Part shown: piece after piece, positions 44,544-55,695 of the stretch | Layout: the number at the start of each line of letters is the position of its first letter | How positions within the stretch are numbered: the first letter of the stretch is position 1 | DNA from: Aureobasidium sp. EXF-3400 | Taxonomy: Eukaryota > Ascomycota > Dothideomycetes > Dothideales > Saccotheciaceae | DNA: 64,000 nucleotides | Assembly: GCA_024195585.1 (NCBI GenBank) | Contig: SWBL01000090.1 | Span: 90,329 to 154,328, forward strand | Direction of reading: 5' to 3' | Made by a program: the position numbers and the translations under genes | Notes under the pieces: model-generated | What the model was told of the DNA's origin: nothing | Seen by the model: only the letters and a program-made list of their open reading frames with translations | Database searches by the model: none

Positions 44544-45273
44544 TATTGTCGTGATGTCGAGAGATTGTCGTGGTGGTGGAGGCGGCGCCTCGGACGGAGA
44601 TGGCGGAGGAAGCCCACTGGCGACACTAGACGGGCGGGCGAGGCGGGTCCAGCGATGGTCGGTGTAGCGAAAGTGGCGGGGATGCAATGCGACAGAGGCC
44701 TATGGATAGTGTGTCCAGCGACTAGTGATGGCGGTATGTGTTTGGATTGACAGTTAGAGCGTTGGTCAAGGCCAGGGTGCTCTCCACTTGCAGCTTGTCA
44801 GCCTCCCAGTCGCTTCCTTTTAGTCCGTGCGTCTGTATTGTTGTACTGGCACAATCGCGTGTTGACCGCAGGTTGACCGCGGGTCGAACACAGGGTGAGC
44901 GTAGCCAAGTGAAGGATAGACAGTAAGCTGCCAAGTATTGCTCTCGATCCACTCGAGCTCACAATGTCTTGTGAGAGTCAATGACTTCTGCTTTAGAAAA
45001 AGCAAACGAAGGAAGGCTCTACCGACTCTTAGCACCGTGGTTGCCAGGTGAATCGCCAAGGGTCTCGCACGCTTTCCCCAGTCCCTTCCCCCTCCGCGCA
45101 CTCAAGTTGCACGCTGAGGCTTGAGCTTTCATCTGACGCTAGAGAACTATTATTGACTAGTATTCACAGTGTTTGGGGTTATTCGATTTACGATCAGTCA
45201 ATCTATTCGACATGTCTGTAATTCTCCAATTTCATCATACTTTCCAATGTCCGATCATCATGCGCATCACCGC
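44544..45273. other. Upstream region of cdh1 and 3' end of aspartyl aminopeptidase
   Basis: 730 nt. On the minus strand an open frame continues 5' of the cdh1 ATG to a CATAG at 44702-44706, which is either a stop or a splice acceptor of an unseen 5' exon. No other gene is recognised; short frames at 44722-45101 lack support. Confidence 0.45.
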
Positions 45274-46877
45274 TTAATCAACAAAAATCTTGCTTTCCAA
45301 CTCGCCATAATGCTCAAAGAAACTCTCAAACAAGTTGATCGAGTACTCGACATCATAAGCTCCACCAGTCTCGCGAATGCTGTGCATCGAAAGTTGTGCG
45401 TTTCCAAGATCAAGGGTTCGAACGCCAGTGTTGGCTGAAAGCATGGGTCCAATTGTGCTTCCACAGGGCATATCGTTGCGAACAACAAACATCTGCAGCG
45501 GCACTCCTTGGCCGTTGCTGCGAACATCGCCGCTACTCTTCTTCGCCCTCTTTGCAAGCTCCTGCAGAAGAACGATGCCAGGAGAGTTGGTTGCATAACG
45601 AACGTTGGCATTGATTTTGATGACTGTGCCCTTGTTCATCTGCGGCTTGTGTTCACTCTCGTACTTGGCACTGTAATTCGGGTTGACACTGTGAGCCATG
45701 TCTGCACTAATAAGGAAACTGCTCGACAGGGATTGCTCAAAAGCGGTGCTCAGGTCGGCATCCTTGTGAGTGGGGTGATCAGTGCGATCGTACGAGCTGT
45801 CGCTCTCGGTTTCTTGCGAAGAGGGAAGTACGGACAGACGACGAAGTACTGACGGCAGGATGTTAGAGTCGGCGCCTTGAGCCGAGGTACTGCCAATTTC
45901 TTCGTGATCGAAGCATGCAATAAGGCGGATTGTGTTTTCGTCAGTCAGAGGTTTGCCATTAGACGACGTAGAGTTGATCAAGCCCTGTACAGCACAATAG
46001 GTCATCATGAGGTTATCCAAACGAGCAGAAAAGATGAGCTCGTTGTTGAGACCTCCCAGGCATGACTTCTGCGTATCATATAGAACGATCTCGAAGTCGA
46101 GAATGTCCTCTGGCTTGACGCCAGCTTCTTGGGCAAGGATCTCGACAACGTATGGATGATGGCGTTCAGTCGCGTTCTTCAAAGGGTTGAAGTCGGCGCT
46201 GCCTGACTCCTGGTCTTCCGCCTTTTGGGCATCTTCGGATGTTTTGCCTTGCCTATTCAGCTCGGCTTCGACCAAGCCTGCGATGGGGAAGAGTTGGTTT
46301 TCCTTGTTAAATTCGAAGGGGACCGAACCGCCGAAGTGTACAGCCAAGTTGGGGATACGACAGATTGGTCGGTCGACCTTGACCAGCTTTTGCTCCATTC
46401 CGCCGTCGGCACGCTTACACATGACACGACCAGCAAAACTAAGGTCGCGGTCAAACCAAGTTGCCCAGTGGCCACCTCCATACGCCTCTACACCAATCTG
46501 GATGAAGCCTTCGGACTGACGCTTCGACACAGGCTTGAGTCGAAGACAGCACGAGTCGGTATGGGCACCGACCATGGCGATGGGATTGCCAGGCTTCCAT
46601 TTGTTGCCGATAGCGAAGGCGATGATGGTAGACGAATTGCGGGTCAGGTAGTACTTCCCGCCGGGAACGAGAGAGTGGGCCCAGGCATCACGCTCCTTGA
46701 TTTTGGTATAGCCAGCTGCCTCCAGTCGTTGCGAAGCAGTATACACGGCATGGAATGCTATTTGATCATGTCAGTCGTTTCTTCATGACTTGCCATGCGG
46801 AGTGGCGTACGGGTTGGAGAGACGTTGACGAACTCGATGAAGTCCTCAGCCGGCTTAAGTGATGCTTTGTTGGCCAT
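45274..46877 (-). CDS. ape4: Aspartyl aminopeptidase, M18 family
   Basis: Zinc aminopeptidase removing N-terminal Asp/Glu; the yeast relative Ape4 reaches the vacuole by the Cvt pathway. Exons on the minus strand 46877-46811 and 46757-45274 give 516 aa. Metal and catalytic motifs are present: GAHTDSCC (His/Asp), SARLDN, IACFDHEEIGS (Glu pair), ISADMAHSVNPNY and the final MHSIRETGG (His). The N-terminal FVNVSPTPFHAV block spans the intron and confirms the join. An insert near 200-225 is acidic and Ser-rich. An in-frame upstream ATG at 46982 would add 35 Arg-rich residues (see finding). Confidence 0.93.
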
Positions 46878-47239
46878 AGTTGCTATGCTTTTGTTGTAGT
46901 GCTCGTTCGGACGAAAAGCGGGAGGATATCTAATGTTCGGACGTGTGACAACTACAAAGAGTCGGCGTTTTGCAAAGGACATGGATAAGAGTCTGTGATT
47001 GCGACTGATTCTGTGAGCTCCTTCCTCGAATGGAAGCTCGAAGCTCGGACCCGTCGAGAAACCGCGGATTCAGGGTCCATTCCAACAAGGTGATTACACA
47101 ACGCAGTACGATATGCCCAAACCCGTAAATGCCATGAAACGCCCCGCTCAGATGCCCGTGGTATATGATCCAGAATGGCTTTTCAACAGAATGCCAGAAA
47201 CATCCAAAACTCCTCATTCAATGCTCCGCCTCATTAATT
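46878..47239. other. Upstream region of aspartyl aminopeptidase
   Basis: 362 nt between same-strand genes. It includes the open 5' extension of the peptidase frame to 46982. No TATA box is seen. Confidence 0.5.
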
Positions 47240-49159
47240 TTACATGACAAGACACTCCTTTTCTTTACTCCCGCCGAGTTCTTTCGTTTTCGCCTTGCCT
47301 TTGGCCATAGGTATCCCTGAATCGCCAGAAGCTGCCGCTCTGATGATGTCGAGTCGTTGTTTGGCAGTCTCGTTGCCCTTGTCGGCAGCTCTAACATACC
47401 ACACATTGGCTTCCAGGGGGTCACGACGACAACCGATACCCATCTCTGTGAAGTAGCCCACCGCATATTCGGCCTTTGCAAGTCCTGCATATATTAGCAT
47501 GAATTCTCCAAGTATTCCAAGAACAAAACCCTTACCCAACTCAGCAGCTCGCTTTGCCCATTCGTGAGCTTCAACCTCATCCTTTTCGAGCACCGGCTCG
47601 GCTCCAACCATATACCAGGCACACAATGCCATCATAGCTTCAGGCAATCCCTTTGATGCTGCGCCATTGTAGAAGTGAACGCTCAATGCAGCATCCTTGG
47701 GACATCCGAATGTTCCGTTCTCGTACGCTTGTCCCATGCGGTAGTTTGCTTCTGGATGACCCAACTCTGCTGATTTGGTCATCAGCTGAGCGGCGTATGC
47801 TTCATCTTTGAAGATATCCTCGCCGAAACCTGTGATGTGTAAAAGACCAAGCTCATAAGGACCGCTGTTGTATTGGTAGTCGGCGGAGTCCGTAGCACGT
47901 TTCAGCCACTTGACACCCTCCCGGTATCTATTCACGAGCCCCATGTCGCCAGTGAGACAAGCCTTGCCGAGTCTTATTGCTGCTCCTGGATGACCTTTTG
48001 ACGCAGCAGCACGGAAAAACTGCACAGCCTTCGGGTAGTTTCTAGCGCAGCCCCATCCAAATTCGTAGCACAGTGCTGCACGATATCCTGATTCTGCATG
48101 ACCATGCTTACTTGCCGCGACAAAAAGCGGCAGAGCCTTGTCGTAATCTGGCTTGTCCTTGTTGAACAATCCGGAGAAGTAACCGTCGGCGAGATAGTAT
48201 TGCGCAAAAGGATAGGCGCGATCTGAGAGACGTTGGAGGATCCCGCGTGCTTCCTTGATCAACTCTGCAGCTGATTCCATGTCCTCAGCGTTATCCCTGG
48301 CTGCATTGATCATGAAGATAGCAAATTCGTACTGAATACTGGGATCGTTAGTCTTTTTGACGTTTGCGCGGTACATGTCAAGGGTCTTCTTGTTGTCAAG
48401 CAATGAAGCGTTGTTTCCAACGGCAGATTGAAGACTGGTGTTGTTCATAGTTGGGGCTGGTGCCACTTGCTGCGAATAGGGCACTTCGTTCAGCAAGTCG
48501 ATATATGACATTGGTCTGGTGTCAGGCGAACGTCGGTTGCCAGCATGATTGCGAGCATAGACTCTAGGCGAGCCGCTTGCGGATAAGCTGTCATCCGCAG
48601 ATAGAGGTGAATATGTGCTTGCCCTGAGATCAGCACCCAATGAGTTTTGCGAGACAGCACGGGGTCCTGATGTCCTCGGTGGTTTGAGAGCTCCACCACT
48701 CGAAGAAGAACCAACACTATTCATAGTTGCTTGGGAAATGCGATTGGGATTACTCCTCTTGACAGGAGAATCATCAGGGATCTGGTGGTGGTATTGTAGC
48801 ATAGGCAGTGGTTCTGGTTCTGCTTCTTCAGCACCAGCACTAGCAGTCGGAAGGTCGCTCAGCGAAAGTTGTCCTATAGAATCGAGGTGCTTGATGGAAT
48901 TGAGATGTTTGATGGATGATTGTTGGGAAGCAGATCTGGAGTGAGAGCTTGAGGAATGATCCACTTGACCAGATGAAGATCTGGACATGCCCAGTCGTGG
49001 CGAGCCTGAGGTGTCTGGGCTCGAAGGTGCTTCTTGCATACGAATGATTGGTCGTGCCATGCTACTCTTTCTGGGTGAGAACGAAGCTCGTCTTTGATCT
49101 TGCGCGCCATCGAAGTTCCCTCGCGAAGCAGGGGTGTGGTTCCTTTGTACCTCTGCCAT
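47240..49159 (-). CDS. skt5: Skt5/Chs4-type activator of chitin synthase (Sel1 repeats, CAAX)
   Basis: Activates and localises class IV chitin synthase (yeast Chs3) at the plasma membrane. Exons on the minus strand 49159-47536 and 47484-47240; 622 aa. The first 220 residues are Ser-rich and disordered. SYIDLLNEVPYSQQV precedes a long run of Sel1/TPR-like repeats: YYLADGYFSG, AALCYEFGWGC, AAIRLGKACLTGD, LGLLHITGFGE, YRMGQAYENGTFGC and YFTEMGIGC. The C-terminus CLVM is a farnesyl-type CAAX box, as in Skt5 (CVIM). The 51-nt intron is a multiple of three without a stop; it is removed because GCTAAT and GCAG signals are present and the repeat reads on as AAELGLAKAEYA. Confidence 0.88.
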   Translation of the reverse strand: MAEVQRNHTPASRGNFDGAQDQRRASFSPRKSSMARPIIRMQEAPSSPDTSGSPRLGMSRSSSGQVDHSSSSHSRSASQQSSIKHLNSIKHLDSIGQLSLSDLPTASAGAEEAEPEPLPMLQYHHQIPDDSPVKRSNPNRISQATMNSVGSSSSGGALKPPRTSGPRAVSQNSLGADLRASTYSPLSADDSLSASGSPRVYARNHAGNRRSPDTRPMSYIDLLNEVPYSQQVAPAPTMNNTSLQSAVGNNASLLDNKKTLDMYRANVKKTNDPSIQYEFAIFMINAARDNAEDMESAAELIKEARGILQRLSDRAYPFAQYYLADGYFSGLFNKDKPDYDKALPLFVAASKHGHAESGYRAALCYEFGWGCARNYPKAVQFFRAAASKGHPGAAIRLGKACLTGDMGLVNRYREGVKWLKRATDSADYQYNSGPYELGLLHITGFGEDIFKDEAYAAQLMTKSAELGHPEANYRMGQAYENGTFGCPKDAALSVHFYNGAASKGLPEAMMALCAWYMVGAEPVLEKDEVEAHEWAKRAAELGKGFVLGILGEFMLIYAGLAKAEYAVGYFTEMGIGCRRDPLEANVWYVRAADKGNETAKQRLDIIRAAASGDSGIPMAKGKAKTKELGGSKEKECLVM

Positions 49160-50360
49160 GTTTTGGAAATAATATGTATATATATGCGCCTCGAAACGCA
49201 ATGCTTTTTCTTTGGTCGTCTAAGGTTGAAGCAAACCCACAGCTATGGTATGAATAATGAAGGAAGCGCAAGGAGTTGACAGTCGTGGGGAGTAATCGAA
49301 TCGACTGGTGGCGCGAATATGTTCGTAATGATGGTAGATTTTTGGTCTAAGTAGGTGTAAGCAGCAGCGATCTCGGAGAGGGGCAGGTCACACAGTTTCG
49401 TACCGAATTAAAGATATACAAATGGAACGAAGACAAGCTAGCTCTCGCTAGTAGAATGAAATGGGATGGATGGATGGATGAATGAATGTGAGAAAGCAAG
49501 AGTCGAAACAGTGGAGGGGCTGACCGCGCGGTTGTAATGCCGGTCCGCGCTCCTTCCTTTCCGCTGCGCGTGCGCGAGCCTAGGTACGTTAATTGGGTAT
49601 CGGCAACGCCGTTGTCGATACAGAGAGTGCGCCTCTTGCTGTCAGTGCATCAAGCCTATCCTGAGAATACAAATATGATGCTTCCGCTTCCCACGTGTTT
49701 GCTCAGATAGAAGATTCTTATCTCGTGCGCCAGCAGAGCCTCCACCAAGGGTCCAGGGGCAAAGTTGAAAGAGCCTTGCACATGCAGATGCCCCGAACCT
49801 TAACCCTGCAGCAAATTCCATTCTTAGAATTTGAGGACTGCGCCATGATGCAGCATTGATGCCTGTTAACCACATGTACACCTGCTCCTCTGCACCGTCA
49901 CCACCTCATAGTATGATACTTGGATCGACATGCGAGCGCCAACGGGAGAACAATCACCCGTTCTCGGTCTCTCGAGTCGCCGCCATCCCGAATGCAAGGC
50001 CGTCATTGTTGATACAAAAGATTTTCAGCTCAGGGCCGCATCGATTCACTAGTGGATTAGTCGGAGTGCTCGTGTTTCTCTGAGTCCATGCTGGGAGCAT
50101 CAGCTCCTCAGCGCCATCAATAATAGACGTGATAAATATCTACCTAGGTAATCAAGCGCGTCAAGCAACACCACTTCAGCATTATTTACCCTGTGCTCCG
50201 TGCAGATTCACGACTCGTGTCGAATCAGATCTCCTACCACATGATCAACCACACTTCTAACCCAAGCACCTGACGATGTTGAGCGACTCCCCAATATTCC
50301 CTGGTCGAGGCTATTTAAAGAACACAAACCGAAGGAGGCAAATACGAGCTCGGCAATCGG

Positions 50361-50394
<34 letters not shown>

Positions 50395-51205
50395 CGTCGT
50401 CGGTTGTCCAACGGTCGCTGCTCCGACTACCATGAAGTATCATATGTTGAAATGTAAGAGCGAAAGGCGAATGCATTGTCCAAGGACCAACGTCTGATCG
50501 GACTGAAGATGATGCAGCACGCACCCCCTCGACCTGCACAGAGCGCTCGGGTTCTCTCCATTTACGCGGGGATGGGTGTGGCTTTGGAAAATGAGACAAG
50601 TGGAAACAAGGGGATACAAGCCTTCTTACGTTAGCCTCTTCTCGTGGAATAAACATGACCTATGGTAATCCTTCTACACGGCCACAGGTGTGTACTCGGC
50701 ATCAAGAAAGTTCTTGGTACAGTCGTCTGAAAGCCAGACAGGAAGTACGTAGACACGACGCAGATGTTATTTGGGGGTTAGAAGGGCAGGAACGGCTAGA
50801 TCGACGAAATGCAGGTCCGAAGGGGCCACGCAGGCTGAAAAAGTATCGTCGACTCTAGCGTCAAAGGGGCCGTGTTCCGTGCCATCCACACGATCATCCC
50901 ATGACAACACAACCAAACTTCCAGTGTTGCTGCATCCTGAGGCTTGACTTTTTTGCCTCTTACGATCCAGAGTCCTCCTCATATCCCTGGCACACCTTCC
51001 TGTCTTTCCCGTGTTCTGTCCGGTAGAAAGCAGACACTCGTTTCCAAGACACGCGATATTTTGTTTGTCCAAACAGTCGCTACGCCGCCACAGGCTTTTC
51101 CCTCGTTCTTCCTCCTGAACACACCCTGAAGCCTTATACGCTCTGCCACTGAGCAGTGGCACGACTTAATCACTCCCACAGTTTTTATTCTCGACGACCG
51201 ACATC
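49160..51205. other. Divergent regulatory region between skt5 and chitin synthase
   Basis: 2046 nt with no supported gene. Includes a TATATATA tract at 49179-49186 close to the skt5 start, a (TTG)11 microsatellite at 50361, and pyrimidine-rich DNA before the chitin synthase ATG. Probably holds both promoters. Confidence 0.55.
50361..50402. repeat. (TTG)11(TCG)3 microsatellite
   Basis: Eleven TTG units followed by three TCG units. It lies about 800 nt from the chitin synthase start and is likely length-variable between strains. Confidence 0.85.
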
Positions 51206-54200
51206 ATGTCATCTAATAATCCTACATCGCCTAGACGCCGGGACTCACGATCGAGAGCACACCGCGAATCAGACTCGCGTCGGCGACGACCCTCTGATCT
51301 CGAGTCGCCTCGACCAATGCACCACCGGCGAACTAGCAGCCACTCCAAGCCCGAGCCGGAGCCGTACGTTTCTCGGATCGCATCCCCTGTTCCCCGAATC
51401 ACATCGCCTTCAGACTACGAGCCCATGATGGGCGCTTCCGACCTGGGCCGTAAGAAGAGTCTGATTCGTCCTGAACGTACCAAGGTTGATAGAGACCACC
51501 CGCAATACCACTACCGCAAGCACGCTCAAAACATGGCGGTTATGCCCTCAACTACTGGTCACGATCCGATGTTGGAAGAAGCTGAGGCCGAGGCTGCCAC
51601 TCTCAGTTCCGACGATATTGAGCTGAAGCAACTCGGTCAGAAAGGTCGTCCCGCAGATGTACCTGTAAGGAGAAGTGAGAGCCGCAAATTGCAGCGCAAG
51701 GCTACTGTCGAGACTGCCGAGGAGAGGAAAAAGAGACAAAAGCAAGCTGGTGCTACTCCACCTACACTCTGGAGCACTTACTGCCATCTCATCACCTTCT
51801 GGTGTCCTAATCCTGTCCTCAAATGTTTCGGTATGCCTGAAAAGGCTCAGCAACAGGCTTGGAGGGAAAAGATGGGCTTGATCAGCATCATTCTTATGAT
51901 TGCTGCATTTGTTGGCTTCATTACCTTCGGTTTCACCGCGACAGTTTGCCCCGCCGGCTCATCATCACGCTTCCGCGTCAACAAGGTCGATTCCGGCTAT
52001 ATGATCTTCCATGGCAAAGCTTATGACTTGACAAGATCTCGGCATCCACAAGCTCGAGGCATACAGGCAGGTCAGAATGTACTCTGGGATCTCTCTATGC
52101 CATATGGAGGCAAGGACGGTAGCTTCATGTTTCAGAATGTCAACGGAGCTTGCAAGGGCCTCATCACTGCTGCCGAAGGCTCCGACGTCAAGACTGACAG
52201 TGACGGTAACCTGGCATGGTATTTCCCTTGCAACGCCTTCAACCAAGACGGATCGAGCGAACCAAACCTGACTATTCCCTACTATCTTGGTTACGCCTGC
52301 CATACTTCAAAGCTTGCCCGTACCAACTTCTACGATCTGAAGTCTGGAGGCGATGTTTACTTTACTTGGGATGACATCAAGAACTCAAGCCGCAATCTCA
52401 TGGTCTATGGTGGTGATGTTCTTGACCTCAATCTCCTCCGATGGTTCAACACCTCTCAAGTTTCGTACCCCTCAAGATTCGACGAGATTCGTGAAAATGC
52501 CAACGTCAGAGGTACTGACATGAGTCTTGCATTCTCTTCGGGTCAAGACAAGAAGATTGCAAAATGTTTCCAGGACATCATCAAGGTTGGATCGATCGAC
52601 ACTGAAACCGTTGGCTGCATCGCCTCCAAGATTGTGCTTTACGTTGCCCTTGTCTTCATTCTGTCAATCGTCGTCGCCAAGTTCGTTCTTGCTCTCGCCT
52701 TCCAGTGGTTCCTTTGCCGTAAATACGCCGCCGACAAAACTGCTTTCAGTGGCGACGAAAAGAAGAGAAACCAGCAGATTGAGGAGTGGGCGGATGACAT
52801 CTACCGTCCGGCTCCTAAGATTGCTGATCCTGTCGCGAACAGCAGTGAGCGTGCCAACAAAAGAGGCAGTTTCCTTCCCACCACTTCCAGATTTACCAGT
52901 CCTTACGCCATTGAACGATCGATGGCGCGTTCACGCCCGGCATACACCACAATGGCAAGTCAGAGCTCAACTGCTCGCTTGATCCCTGGCGCGAGCGTGT
53001 ACGGTCAAGGCAACCGCAGCGAGAACACGTTACAAGAGAGCCGCGCAAGTCTCATGGTCCCTAACAGCAGTGAGAAGAGGTATTCTAGCGTCGTGGAGTC
53101 AGACGGACCTGGTCCTCACGGCTTTATACACGAAGCTGTTGTGCCTCAACCTCCTCCCGAGTGGCAGCCGTTTGGATTTCCCCTTGCACACGCAATCTGC
53201 TTGGTCACTGCTTATTCCGAAGGGCCTGAAGGCATGCGCACTACTCTTGATTCTGTCGCCACAACTGAATACCCTAACAGCCACAAGCTGATCCTTGTGA
53301 TTTGCGATGGTATCATTAAGGGCCATGGTGAGACCATGACCACGCCTGAAGTCGCTCTGAGCATGATGAAGGAGCACACCATCCTTCCTGATGAAGTCAA
53401 GCCCCACTCCTATGTCGCTGTGGCCAGTGGATCCAAACGACACAACATGGCCAAGATTTATTCTGGATTCTACGACTATGGCGAGGACTCCGTCATTCCG
53501 ATCGAAAAACAGGAACGCGTGCCCATGGTGATCATTGTCAAGTGTGGCACTCCTGAGGAAGCGACCCAAGCAAAGCCTGGAAACCGTGGTAAACGCGACA
53601 GTCAAATCATTCTCATGTCGTTCTTGCAAAAGGTCATGTTTGACGAACGTATGACTGAGCTTGAATACGAGTTCTTCAATGGTATCTGGAAGATCACTGG
53701 CATTTCTCCCGACTTCTATGAGATTGTTCTTATGGTTGACGCTGATACCAAAGTCTTCCCTGACAGTCTGACCCATATGATTAGCGCTATGGTGAAGGAC
53801 CCTGAAATCATGGGTCTGTGTGGTGAAACCAAGATTGCCAACAAGAGAGCCAGTTGGGTGTCAATGATTCAAGTTTTCGAGTAAGTTGAACAATCAACTG
53901 GGGCTTCAAGCCTTACTGACAAGTAATCCAGATATTTCATCTCACATCATCAGTCCAAATCCTTCGAGTCCGTTTTTGGTGGTGTCACTTGTCTTCCCGG
54001 ATGTTTCTGCATGTACAGAATCAAGGCACCAAAGGGCGACCAAAACTACTGGGTGCCAATTTTGGCCAATCCCGACATCGTGGAGCATTATTCCGAAAAT
54101 GTCGTCGACACCTTACACAAGAAAAACTTGCTCCTTCTTGGCGAAGATCGTTATCTCTCAACTTTGATGCTGCGAACCTTCCCCAAGCGAAAGCAGGTCT

Positions 54201-54886
54201 TTGTTCCGCAAGCTGTGTGCAAGACCACTGTACCTGATGAGTTCAAGGTTCTTCTCTCTCAAAGAAGAAGATGGATCAACAGTACGGTCCATAATCTTAT
54301 GGAATTGGTTCTGGTTCGTGATCTCTGCGGAACTTTCTGCTTCAGTATGCAGTTCGTTGTCTTTGTCGAACTGGTCGGTACACTTGTGCTTCCAGCTGCC
54401 ATTGCTTTCACCTTCTATGTTGGTAAGTAGCATTATATGCCTTTCTTAACGGATCAAACTAACTAGAGTGCAGTCGCTATTGCCATCAAGGCTGCCATTG
54501 AACACACGACGATTCCGGTCATGTCATTAGTGCTTTTAGCGCTGATTCTTGGTCTTCCTGGCGTTCTCATCATTTTGACAGCCCATCGCATCTCCTACAT
54601 TGCATGGATGCTCATCTACCTCCTCTCCCTTCCAGTCTGGAACTTCATCCTTCCAACTTACGCTTATTGGAAGTTCGACGATTTCTCTTGGGGTGACACT
54701 CGCAAGACGGCTGGTGAGCAGACCAAGGGAGGTCATGACGATGCCGAGGGCGAATTCGACAGCAGTAAGATTACCATGAAGAGATGGGCCGATTTTGAGC
54801 ATGAGCGACGCATGAAGACTGGTGGTACCAACTACAATTCGTCTGCACAGGGATCATACCCTTATGAGTCTGGCTACGAATATTGA
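51206..54886 (+). CDS. chs3: Class IV chitin synthase (yeast Chs3 orthologue)
   Basis: Polymerises UDP-GlcNAc into chitin at the plasma membrane. Exons 51206-53880, 53932-54422 and 54474-54886 give 1192 aa. The N-terminal 160 residues are Arg/Ser-rich. A hydrophobic segment near 190-250 is followed by a cytochrome-b5-like region with [13 protein letters not shown], typical of classes IV, V and VII. A second membrane segment ([22 protein letters not shown]) precedes the GT2 catalytic domain. This has [13 protein letters not shown], the EYFNG-like [20 protein letters not shown], the [11 protein letters not shown] acid and QRRRWINST. Three or four helices end the protein. The absence of a myosin head excludes classes V and VII. 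Confidence 0.94.
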
Positions 54887-55695
54887 ACTAGAAAAAGCGG
54901 TCAATCTCTGTATGGATAAAACGGCCCCAGCTTGTCTGGTCTCGGCCTTTGCTTCTTTACAAAGGAGGAAAAAGGAAGGGTCGAGCCGGACTGCATGAAT
55001 TGCATGATAATTATTAGGAACATGTTAACAATCAAGGAGTATCCAAATTCCTGAGCTATTTAATGAATACATGCGGTATCACGGCACAGTTGGTTTGTGA
55101 TTGGCTTGCTCCGGCTGGGGGGGCGCAGGTGACAGACAAAATTCATGCAATGCCTGACGGAAAAGGGAAGATTCGGGATATACATCTTCAAGGCGCAGCC
55201 GATAGTTGCACTGCAGCAGACGATGAGACGACGTGACAACCACGCGAACGAGGCCTTGACCTCCTGTCATTTCATCCTTAAGCCGTTGCACGAGACCCGC
55301 TCGCTTCCGGAGCTGTCACTTTACAATTAGCAACGGCGCGCAGTGCGCCTGTCTCTGTTGCGCCAGACTCCAGAGTGCTTCCACTTTTCGATAACCAATC
55401 CGTCTTTGTTTTGGAGATTGGGTGCTCTCGTGGGATTGCGGCGACTGCGGGTGGCAGATCAGCCTGTCGCCACATATTCCTTTCCTCATCTGATCACATC
55501 GTTAGCATTGCGCGACGTAGTCTACTGATCCCCTGCGACACGCGTAGGAGGGCCAATAGTGCAGTCACCGGCAGCTTTTCTCATCACCCGCCGCCGTCAC
55601 ATCAAAACAAGAACAAGGTCACTGGCTAAATCTTCTCACTGCCGAGCTTGGCGCCCGTGATTGCTGTGTGAACTACCGATTGGCCTCTTGCACCA
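54887..55695. other. Intergenic region, chitin synthase to WD40 gene
   Basis: 809 nt between same-strand genes. No supported gene. Short frames at 55145-55629 lack motifs. Confidence 0.5.
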
